NCBI GenBank assembly: GCA_029934695.1
Contig: JAOZLU010000113.1
Span: 1 to 14,794 of the forward strand
Direction of reading: 5' to 3'
Length of the DNA stretch: 14,794 nt
Source: Desulfobacterales bacterium
Lineage (GTDB): Bacteria; Desulfobacterota; Desulfobacteria; Desulfobacterales; 4be13
Position 1 is the first letter of the stretch; each line of letters opens with the position of its first letter. Under the pieces are notes generated by a model, which had not been told where the DNA came from, did not search any database, and saw only the letters and a program-made list of their open reading frames with translations. Made by a program: the position numbers and the translations under genes. Shown in pieces: positions 5,972 through 12,432 of the stretch.

Positions 5972-6066
5972 TCATTCTTCTGTTTCATTGTTTTTCCAAA
6001 TAAGGCGTTTATCGTCCCCCTTGCCAAGTATTTCAATATAATCATCAACTTGTAATAATCTTACAG

Positions 6067-6558
6067 TTAAGTGCTTTTTATTGTCAACATTTTACCCGAT
6101 TGATGTAGCTGGTTTGCGAAACCTCTTATAAAACCAAGATATTCAAATGGCTTTGAAAGAATAGGTACTGAGCCACTATCAGTAAGAAAACAATTTTGTA
6201 GTCGATGATTTGATATGCCTGCACGCCATAGAATGGAAATCTGAAATAATTTGAATTTTTTATAATCAATATCGCCAATTATGTAATTCCCATCCTCTTT
6301 CCGAACTGAAATTTCCGTACCGCCAAAAAGGACGGTTCTTGCATATCCCTCGTGCTTCGAGAGGAGCGTTTCACAGGATTGGCATAGGAGTTTTTCTCTT
6401 ATACCCTTCTGTTCATATCTGTTCGGAGAATCCAGAACTGTGGAAAGCACATGAAAACGGTGTTTGCTATCATAAAGAGGCTTGAAAAGAAACTCTGGAA
6501 TTATATGAGAGTTCCTAAGTTTGTCAACTTTCCCACATAGTTTACAATTCTCAGACAC
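6067..6558 (-). CDS. CxxC...SHIIPEF...CxxC zinc/HNH-like protein, possibly frameshifted
   Basis: From the GTG at 6558 (AAGGG about 10 nt upstream) it encodes 163 residues. The N-terminus SENCKLCGKVDKLRNSHIIP has a C5-x2-C8 pair and a His-containing SHIIPEF; a second pair, LLCQSCE, is at C59 and C62. This layout is known from conserved bacterial proteins with an HNH-like zinc site, generally larger (often near 300 residues). Nuclease activity is not established here. A longer GTG start at 6588 is possible. The reading frame stops at 6067, but with one extra A in the run AAAAA just before the stop the frame would go on for 33 codons to 5972 with plausible protein sequence (LTVRLLQVDDYIEILGKGDD). 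The gene may therefore be frameshifted or truncated. A good promoter lies upstream. Confidence 0.6.
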   Translation of the reverse strand: MSENCKLCGKVDKLRNSHIIPEFLFKPLYDSKHRFHVLSTVLDSPNRYEQKGIREKLLCQSCETLLSKHEGYARTVLFGGTEISVRKEDGNYIIGDIDYKKFKLFQISILWRAGISNHRLQNCFLTDSGSVPILSKPFEYLGFIRGFANQLHQSGKMLTIKST

Positions 6559-6820
6559 GGCTAAATCACCCTTAATATCCTTAATCACCCAAATAATTAG
6601 ATAGCTTGGCTTCCATCAGGATTGCCAAGCATCTGCCATGATAAATCGGCCGGACCATCCTCATATTTTTCACCGGAATATCATTTGTATGACATCTCAT
6701 TATGACAGGCCGAAAGTTCCAGATAATTCCGGACCAAATTTTACCACCCGTTTCTTTAAATAGATAGACACAGACAGGTATATTGTCAAGTCTTTTTAAA
6801 TATTTTTTCTGTCATCGCCC
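6559..6820. other. Intergenic region between symporter-kinase and zinc/HNH-like gene
   Basis: No gene. It holds a promoter-like sequence (6761-6789, minus strand) and a small inverted repeat, GCTTGGC at 6604-6610 and GCCAAGC at 6624-6630, with a 13-nt loop and no T-run on either side. No clear terminator for the symporter-kinase gene was found. Confidence 0.5.
6761..6789 (-). promoter_or_regulatory. Sigma70-type promoter for the zinc/HNH-like gene
   Basis: On the minus strand TTGACA (6789-6784, perfect -35) is followed after 17 bp by TATCTA (6766-6761, a moderate -10). It points toward the gene starting at 6558, leaving an untranslated leader of about 200 nt. The assignment rests on consensus and spacing only. 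Confidence 0.4.
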
Positions 6821-9550
6821 TCAATCCTCAGCCCTCTCCGAACCCAAAGGCAATGTAAACGAAAACGTCGCCCCCTCTCCGGGCGCGCTTTCCACCCAGA
6901 TATCTCCCTTGTGAAAATCAACAATGCGCCGGGTGATGGTCAGGCCCAGCCCGCTTCCGGGGGGACGTCCCCGTGAGGTGTCTTTGACCTGCCGGAATCT
7001 TTTGAAAACGATCTTCTGATCCTCCTCACTGATGCCGATGCCGTTGTCCCTCACATCCACCCGCATAAGGTCAGATTCCACAGTCAGGGCAATGGCAATC
7101 CTGCCCTCATCGCTGTCACAGAATTTTACAGCATTGGAAATGAGATTGACCATCACCTGAATCAGACGGTCCCGGTCCCCGGAAATGACAGGACAGACAT
7201 CAGGCAGGCTGAGTGACATCTGAATGTTTTTATCCCGAATCAACTGATCGTTGCTTGTCACCGCATCATCAAGAATGTCCCTGAGATTCACCAGGGAAAC
7301 CTGCCACTCCATCCTGCCCGATTCCATCTTCTGAAAATCAAGAACTTGGACGATCAGACGGGTCAGCCTGTCGCTCTCATTGATGATAATCTTGGAAAAT
7401 TGCTTATGCTGAACCAGATCAAGGTTCGGGTTATCATGAAGAATTTCCGCAAGTGCCCGTATGGACGTCAGAGGAGTCCGGAGTTCATGGGTAACCGTTG
7501 AGATAAACTCGTTTTTGAGCCTGTCCAGTTCCTTTAACCGCTCATTTGCCGCTTTCAGCTTCTCAGTGGCTTTTTCCAGTTCATGGCTGTATGTGATAAC
7601 CTCCCGGGTTTCATCCAAGATGTTCATCACCTCTTCGATGCCCAGAGGCTCCTCCTTTACCACCGACGCCACCATCACACGAGCTGACGCGGAACCAATC
7701 GCACCGGCCAGCAGCTTTTCAGCGTAACCCATCAGACCGGCATCCGCGGTAAGCGACTTTTCCCAACTGATGTCATGTTGTTCAGCGTAACTGTGCAGGG
7801 CTTCATTGACCCGATCTTTCTCCAAAAAGCGTTCCAGCAGGGAAGTCAGATCCGGGACAGATGCGGTCCCCTTCCAACCGGTGGGGAGCGGCTTTGAACT
7901 GTCCCTTACTTTAAACACATCCACGAACAACGTGGCCTGGGTATGCTCTATTGCTGTGGGACGCGAAAAAAGGGAGACGCTGATATAAGCGCCCACATTG
8001 GCAAGCATACTCCAGAACACCGCGTGTGCAATCCGGTTGAAGCCATGCAGTCCGAACAATTCAAACGGTTTCAGCAGTTCTATCCCAAAAGGGCCTTCGG
8101 TCACGAATCGCTCGGACATCAGGCCGGCCTGGACCAGCGACGGCAGGAAAAGCGTATATATCCAGACCAGAAACCCCGCAATCAGACCCCATAGCGCACC
8201 TGCACGGGTTCCTTCCTTCCAGAATATGCCCCCCAGAATTGCCGGTGCGAACTGGGCCACAGCGGCAAAAGAAACCAGTCCGATGGAAACCAGAGGATAG
8301 AATTCCCCGATGAAACGGAAATAAGCGTAACCCAGCAGCAACACCAGCACAATCCCTCCCCGCCGGACACCCAGAAGCAGCTTGGTCATGTCTCTGTTCC
8401 GGATCAGTCGGAGAAAAGTCGGGCGCAGCAGCACCGGCATGACAAGTTCGTTGCATATCATTGTGGAGAGGGCTATGGTCTCGACAATCACCATACCGGT
8501 CGCCGCAGATGTCCCGCCGATATAAACAAGCAACGCAAGTCCCTCCTGCTGCTTCAGCATGGGCAGGGCCAGAATATAAGTATCCGCATCCACGCTCCCC
8601 TCGGGGAATTGCAGCATTCCTCCGAATGCAACCGGGAGAACAAAAATATTGATGATCAGCAAATATAAGGGAAAAAGCCACAGGGCTTTGTTCAGATGTT
8701 CCTCATCAACATTCTCAACAACTGCGAGCTGGAACTGACGGGGAAGAAACATGAAAGCCATCATGGAAAGGAAAATATAAATGGCCCAGTCCGTATGCAC
8801 TCCTGCTCGGGTATCCATGGCAAGCAGGCGGTTTAATTCCGGAACTGCTCTGGCCTTGGCAAACACGTCCCCGAAACCGTCATAGATTCCGTAAGTGACA
8901 AATATTCCCACTGCCAGGAATGCAATGAGTTTCACCAGCGATTCAAATGCAATGGCCGCCACCAGTCCCTCATGCCGTTCGGTGGTTTCCAGATGCCGGG
9001 TTCCGAAAAGAATGGCAAATATCATCAGCAGCAATGCCACATAAAAGGTGGTGTCCTTAAAAAACGGAACGTCGGCAAAGTGGATGGGCATGATAATCAT
9101 CGGGTACTGCTTGATGATCAGAAAACTGGCGGATATGGCTTTCAGCTGAAGTGAGATATAAGGAATAATTCCCAACACGGCAATAACGGTGACCACGCCT
9201 CCCAGAGTTGTGCTTTTGCCGTATCGGGAACCGATGAAATCCGCAATGGAGGTGATCCGATGAACTTTGCTGATCCGTATGATCTTCCGTAACACCAGCC
9301 ATCCCAACGCCGCCATCAGAGTAGGGCCGATATAAATGGTCAGAAAACCCGGTCCGTCGCTGACAGCGCGTCCCACACTTCCGTAAAATGTCCAGGCAGT
9401 ACAGTAAACCGCCAGAGAGAGTGCATAGATATAGGGGTTGCTGACAATGCTGCGGCCGATCTCGGCATGCCTGTCGCCCACATACGCGATGGCAAAGAGA
9501 AGGCCCATGTAGCCAAACGAGAAGAAGAGGATGCTTGCCGTTTCCAACAT
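6821..9550 (-). CDS. Sodium:solute symporter-histidine kinase fusion (CbrA-like)
   Basis: A 909-residue membrane sensor. Residues 1 to about 540 form a sodium:solute symporter domain with around thirteen membrane segments (start MLETASILFFSFGYMGLLFA). Residues about 560-660 contain a linker resembling the STAC region of such hybrids (VPDLTSLLERFL, LLAGAIGSASARVMVASVVK), then a coiled coil (YSHELEKATEKLKAANERLK). The kinase core follows: H-box FISTVTHELRTP with His688, N-box VNLISNAVKF with Asn806, G1 DVRDNGIGI with Asp835, F-box FKRFRQV, and G2 GSGLGLTI. No receiver domain is fused and no response regulator gene lies in the window. Such proteins couple sensing or uptake of a small organic solute to phosphorelay signalling; the solute is unknown. 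A small two-helix membrane protein is encoded upstream, separated by an unusual repeat element. Confidence 0.93.
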   Translation of the reverse strand: MLETASILFFSFGYMGLLFAIAYVGDRHAEIGRSIVSNPYIYALSLAVYCTAWTFYGSVGRAVSDGPGFLTIYIGPTLMAALGWLVLRKIIRISKVHRITSIADFIGSRYGKSTTLGGVVTVIAVLGIIPYISLQLKAISASFLIIKQYPMIIMPIHFADVPFFKDTTFYVALLLMIFAILFGTRHLETTERHEGLVAAIAFESLVKLIAFLAVGIFVTYGIYDGFGDVFAKARAVPELNRLLAMDTRAGVHTDWAIYIFLSMMAFMFLPRQFQLAVVENVDEEHLNKALWLFPLYLLIINIFVLPVAFGGMLQFPEGSVDADTYILALPMLKQQEGLALLVYIGGTSAATGMVIVETIALSTMICNELVMPVLLRPTFLRLIRNRDMTKLLLGVRRGGIVLVLLLGYAYFRFIGEFYPLVSIGLVSFAAVAQFAPAILGGIFWKEGTRAGALWGLIAGFLVWIYTLFLPSLVQAGLMSERFVTEGPFGIELLKPFELFGLHGFNRIAHAVFWSMLANVGAYISVSLFSRPTAIEHTQATLFVDVFKVRDSSKPLPTGWKGTASVPDLTSLLERFLEKDRVNEALHSYAEQHDISWEKSLTADAGLMGYAEKLLAGAIGSASARVMVASVVKEEPLGIEEVMNILDETREVITYSHELEKATEKLKAANERLKELDRLKNEFISTVTHELRTPLTSIRALAEILHDNPNLDLVQHKQFSKIIINESDRLTRLIVQVLDFQKMESGRMEWQVSLVNLRDILDDAVTSNDQLIRDKNIQMSLSLPDVCPVISGDRDRLIQVMVNLISNAVKFCDSDEGRIAIALTVESDLMRVDVRDNGIGISEEDQKIVFKRFRQVKDTSRGRPPGSGLGLTITRRIVDFHKGDIWVESAPGEGATFSFTLPLGSERAED

Positions 9551-9580
9551 ATTGATATCACGTCTGAGAGGTTAAAGAAA

Positions 9581-9777
9581 ATGTAGGGTGGGTGTAGCGA
9601 AGCGGAACCCACCATGTACGGCGGAACCCACCATGTACGGCGGGAACCCACCATGTAAGGCGGGAACCCACCATGTACGGCGGAACCCACCATGTACGGC
9701 GGAACCCACCATGTACGGCGGGAACCCACCATGTGCGGATGTATGGTGGGTTCCGCTTCGCTGCACCCACCCTACAT
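9581..9777. repeat. 35-bp inverted repeat enclosing a 7-unit tandem array
   Basis: The arms are 9581-9615 and 9743-9777; the left arm equals the reverse complement of the right except for one base (34 of 35). Between and including the left arm end are seven tandem units of 19-20 bp, consensus CGGAACCCACCATGTACGG with an optional extra G; unit four-like variants read GTAAGG and the last GTGCGG. The unit core GGAACCCACCAT is itself the inner end of the arm. The element fills the gap between the small membrane protein gene and the symporter-kinase gene, and as RNA could form a long hairpin. Confidence 0.92.
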
Positions 9778-9791
9778 TCTGAGGAGCTCAG

Positions 9792-10013
9792 TTATTCATC
9801 TCTGAATTCTTCAATTTCTGACTTGGTTTTCGTGGCAAGAATGATCAGTATAATCAGCAGGGCCCAGGCCATGAAAATATATAAATACAGCAGGGGAATG
9901 CCGAACACCATGGTTTTCAGATCGAACAGGCACAGGATGGGATAATTGAACACAATACTGCCCAGCAGAAACAAGGCCAGCAATCGTTTGTTTTTTCTTT
10001 TTGCAGGGTTCAT
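9792..10013 (-). CDS. Small two-helix membrane protein, symporter partner
   Basis: A 73-residue protein: a basic N-terminus (MNPAKRKNKR), a first hydrophobic segment at about 11-30 (LLALFLLGSIVFNYPILCLF), a second at about 38-61 (GIPLLYLYIFMAWALLIILI), and an acidic tail (SEIEEFRDE). Positive N-terminus and helix count suggest both ends face the cytoplasm. Small proteins of this form are commonly encoded just before sodium:solute symporters and symporter-kinases, where they may act as accessory subunits; that role is inferred from position. The gene starts 24 bp after the SPL-like gene stop. The gap has two CTTTTCA heptamers and no Shine-Dalgarno sequence, so translation may depend on coupling. 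Confidence 0.78.
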   Translation of the reverse strand: MNPAKRKNKRLLALFLLGSIVFNYPILCLFDLKTMVFGIPLLYLYIFMAWALLIILIILATKTKSEIEEFRDE

Positions 10014-10037
10014 GGGTGAAAAGTGAAAAGTTGGAAT
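10014..10037. repeat. Short heptamer repeat between two minus-strand genes
   Basis: On the minus strand the gap reads ACTTTTCACTTTTCACCC directly before the ATG at 10013, two units of CTTTTCA. The same heptamer forms a longer array at 11920-11947. Confidence 0.8.
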
Positions 10038-11147
10038 TTATGTTTCAGGTTTCAACTTACAGTGCCTTATGGCACTTTCATCCAGCATTCTGGCCAGTCC
10101 GCCTCTGTCAGACGGGAGAAATCCCAGACATTTTTCCCATACTTCGTCATCTTCCATGCAGAAATAAACCTGGATATCCGGGGCAATTTCCTTTATCCGG
10201 GAGGCCACCCTGTGATACAGGCGCATACGGAGCGGCTTAAAATAACGCATCTTACCATCCAGACCCGGAACCAGTTCCCCGTAAACGATCTTTGAACCGG
10301 GGAACCGTTTTTGTATAATCGGTTTCAGGGACGGCATAAAACGGAAAGCGCCAAGACTTATCCAGACAATATTGTCCGCAGACACATAAGAAAATATCTT
10401 TTCAACCACCCGCGTATAAGCGTCTTCGCAGCCATCATAAATGAACATGGGGTCAAAATGAAAGGCAAGCGGGTATCCGTAAGCCTCACATTTTGCAGCC
10501 GCCCTGAGCCTTGCAGAAAGCGAGGCCGTACCCCGCTCCTCGCTGTGAATGACTTCCTCTGTGTTCAGAGACCAGGCCACAATGGTTTTACGATTGTGGC
10601 GGAGTCGTTTCAAGTTTTCAATGGCGACGGTTTTGGTTTTCAGTTCCAATACAGCGTGAGACTGTTCGGAAAATTTCGGCACAAGCAGATCCGAGAGGCC
10701 GGTCATTTCCTCCCAGATCATGCTGTCCGTAAACTCTCCGGTCCCGATTCTGCACACCTTTTTTTCCAGAAACATCTGGTCAAGCTCTGCCGTCATTTCC
10801 TCCTGATTGACAAAATACTGAAGCACAGGCGGGTGAAAATAGGACTGCAATATGCAGTACGAGCAGTCCATGGTGCAGAAGGTTCCGATATGCAGAATTT
10901 TGTAACCGCAACAGGTGTAATCGCGGGTGCCGGGACATTCTCTGATGAAGGCACCTTTGTTCCGGGTAAGGAAAAGCGTCTCCTTTCCTTTCTGAACAGG
11001 ATCATCAGCAGAAGATACCACCTCAAACACCTTGCCCGCATCCTGAACAGTTACGGACGGCATATCCAAACGTGACCGGATGGCAAAGCACCTGAGGATA
11101 TCTTCCGCCTGCTGATCAATATATAACGATGAAAGCCTCTTCAGCAC
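10038..11147 (-). CDS. SPL-family radical SAM protein (spore photoproduct lyase-like)
   Basis: A 369-residue protein with a GTG start at 11147, well supported by AGGAG 6-7 nt upstream. The radical SAM cluster motif CTMDCSYC (C91, C95, C98) has the CX3CX2C spacing and sits in the sequence context of spore photoproduct lyases (HIGTFCTMDCSYCILQSYF). Family landmarks follow: GTGEFTDSM, LELKTKT, IVAWSLNTEEV and PLAFHFDPM. Spore photoproduct lyase uses a further catalytic Cys about 43 residues after the cluster; here that region reads RIGTGEFTDSMIWEE with no Cys at the expected place. It is therefore better called an SPL-like protein whose substrate is unknown. It lies 14 bp downstream of the cytidylate-kinase-like gene and is probably in the same operon. 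Confidence 0.88.
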   Translation of the reverse strand: MLKRLSSLYIDQQAEDILRCFAIRSRLDMPSVTVQDAGKVFEVVSSADDPVQKGKETLFLTRNKGAFIRECPGTRDYTCCGYKILHIGTFCTMDCSYCILQSYFHPPVLQYFVNQEEMTAELDQMFLEKKVCRIGTGEFTDSMIWEEMTGLSDLLVPKFSEQSHAVLELKTKTVAIENLKRLRHNRKTIVAWSLNTEEVIHSEERGTASLSARLRAAAKCEAYGYPLAFHFDPMFIYDGCEDAYTRVVEKIFSYVSADNIVWISLGAFRFMPSLKPIIQKRFPGSKIVYGELVPGLDGKMRYFKPLRMRLYHRVASRIKEIAPDIQVYFCMEDDEVWEKCLGFLPSDRGGLARMLDESAIRHCKLKPET

Positions 11148-11161
11148 AATCTCTCCTTCAG

Positions 11162-11812
11162 CTAAGAGGGCTGAGTCTCAGAGGGACTGTCCTCTGCACC
11201 TTGGGCTTCAACAAGCTTGCATACCACTTCACACGCTACCTTCAGTGAGACTTTGCTCATGTTGAGAACCAGATGATAAAGGTCCGGATGATCATAGTCC
11301 TTCTTGCCGAACTTGCGGTACAGGTTGATCCGCCGTTTATCATCCATTTCCACAGCCTGCGTCGCCTGTCTGGTGGTAAGATCATAATGGCTTTCCATAA
11401 ATTTCACCCGGTCATCTTTCTCACCGATAAGGAGCAGATGGAAGGCATTTTTCTGATCTTTCAGAATATACTGACCGCCCCTTCCAATGATGATTGTGTT
11501 TCCCTCATCAGCTATCTTGGAAATAATCGTACGCAGCGAATCAACATATATTTCTTCGTCAATATACCCTCTTTTGTCATCCAAAACACGATCAACCAGG
11601 CTCTTGGGTACCACGCCGGAAATAAATTTCAGGAATTTCCCGCCTGCTTCCTTTTCAATGGATTCCACCCAGTTGGTTGAGACTTTTGCTTTTGTCGCAA
11701 CCATTTGGATGATTTCATTATCCACAAGAGAATATTCCATTTTCGAGGAAATCATTTTGCCCAGTGTTTTACCACCGGCACCGAATTGTCTGGAAACAGT
11801 AATGACAGCCAT
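11162..11812 (-). CDS. Cytidylate-kinase-like P-loop protein
   Basis: 216 residues from the ATG at 11812; AAAGGAG lies 5-9 nt upstream, which makes it preferable to the ATG at 11827. The N-terminus MAVITVSRQFGAGGKTLG holds a P-loop (G11-AGGKT) in the form typical of the cytidylate kinase-like family PF13189. Further matches are LVDNEIIQMVA, an internal IIIGRGGQYIL, and the Arg-rich lid-like stretch MDDKRRINLYRKFGKKDY followed by YHLVLNMSKVSL. These proteins are usually encoded besides a true cytidylate kinase, and their substrate is uncertain. A palindrome and heptamer repeats lie just upstream. The SPL-like gene follows after 14 bp. Confidence 0.85.
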   Translation of the reverse strand: MAVITVSRQFGAGGKTLGKMISSKMEYSLVDNEIIQMVATKAKVSTNWVESIEKEAGGKFLKFISGVVPKSLVDRVLDDKRGYIDEEIYVDSLRTIISKIADEGNTIIIGRGGQYILKDQKNAFHLLLIGEKDDRVKFMESHYDLTTRQATQAVEMDDKRRINLYRKFGKKDYDHPDLYHLVLNMSKVSLKVACEVVCKLVEAQGAEDSPSETQPS

Positions 11813-11836
11813 AGAATCTCCTTTCATTGGTCATTG

Positions 11837-11852
11837 GTCAGTTGCAACTGAC
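11837..11852. promoter_or_regulatory. 16-bp perfect palindrome, possible operator
   Basis: GTCAGTTGCAACTGAC is perfectly self-complementary and lies 24 bp upstream of the chosen ATG of the cytidylate-kinase-like gene. The size and position suit a dimeric regulator, but it adjoins TCATTGG heptamers and might be the meeting point of two inverted heptamer arrays. Confidence 0.45.
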
Positions 11853-11919
11853 GATTAATCAATCATAATAATTCTGATGAAATCAAAGTTCAAAGTAAAA
11901 AGTTGAAAGCCAGCGGGAC

Positions 11920-11947
11920 TTTTCACTTTTCACTTTTCACTTTCAAC
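11920..11947. repeat. Heptamer tandem repeat (CTTTTCA)n
   Basis: Three exact CTTTTCA units (11920-11940) and a variant CTTTCAA. The last unit can pair with GTTGAAAG at about 11903-11910, giving a small stem-loop. The same heptamer appears on the opposite strand at 10014-10037. Confidence 0.85.
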
Positions 11948-12048
11948 CTTATATTGTTTGCACTCAATTCAACAGACTTCAGGCAGATATTATTCCTTAT
12001 CAAAACTGAAACTTTATTTCAATAAAAAAATTTATAAAAATTTCAGAC

Positions 12049-12432
12049 ATTAATATTTATCTGAAAAGGCAAAAAAAAATCCTGATTATAACAGCCTTAA
12101 ACTTGCTGGTTCTAATGCTTTTTGTGGTCTCAGGCAATATGACAACGGATTTCAAGGCTTCATCCTCCGATCCCGCTGTCATATTTCCGGTTGCGGCACG
12201 GGATGTCAGCTGTCCGGAGGCCGGCTTTCAGGCCGCAACCACAAAAAACCGTCAGAACCAGGAATGTTCATGTCAGAAAAAATCATGCTGGGAAAGGGGC
12301 AAATCCCGCGACTACTGTTACATAACCCCCGTGAACTCGAATCCCAATTTTATCTGGAGTTTTTCTGTCCGTTTGAAAACTTCTTTCAGCATGGTCTGTT
12401 CCAGACGGGAGAGTTTCTTAGGATTGATGTAG
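12049..12432 (+). other. Open frame with signal-peptide-like start, doubtful gene
   Basis: The frame reads LKRQKKILIITALNLLVLML (from 12061), a basic then hydrophobic stretch like a signal peptide, followed by FVVSGNMTTDF, a Ser/Ala-rich part and CSCQKKSCWERGKSRDYC. The only starts are an ATT at 12049, a TTG at 12103 and an ATG at 12114 inside the hydrophobic part, none with a ribosome binding site. The last 115 bases lie antisense to the DUF294 gene, where the reading is probably meaningless. It may be a remnant of a small secreted protein gene or chance. Confidence 0.2.

Larger units (their letters stand above)
11813..12317. other. Repeat-rich intergenic region
   Basis: About 500 bp with no secure gene. 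It contains the two TCATTGG heptamers (11824-11837), a 16-bp palindrome (11837-11852), a CTTTTCA array (11920-11947), a very AT-rich stretch (about 11990-12080), the 19-bp copy shared with 2052-2070, and a 9-bp perfect inverted repeat, GGTTGCGGC at 12189-12197 with GCCGCAACC at 12232-12240. A plus-strand frame that looks like a signal peptide plus Cys-rich segment is open from about 12049 but lacks a good start. Confidence 0.6.

Noticed and set aside
8061..8681. Minus-strand 206-codon frame inside the symporter-kinase gene
   Set aside because: It overlaps the well-supported symporter domain in another frame; its Cys- and Arg-rich translation has no family pattern.
9603..9740. CRISPR-like array
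   Set aside because: Units follow each other directly without unique spacers and share sequence with the flanking arms; this is a tandem array in an inverted repeat. No cas gene is present.
10311..11075. 254-codon plus-strand open frame
   Set aside because: Antisense shadow of the SPL-like gene; no family resemblance, and the opposite strand has a clear radical SAM motif.
12189..12240. Intrinsic terminator for the DUF294 gene
   Set aside because: The 9-bp stem is perfect but the loop is 34 nt and no T-run follows on the minus strand.
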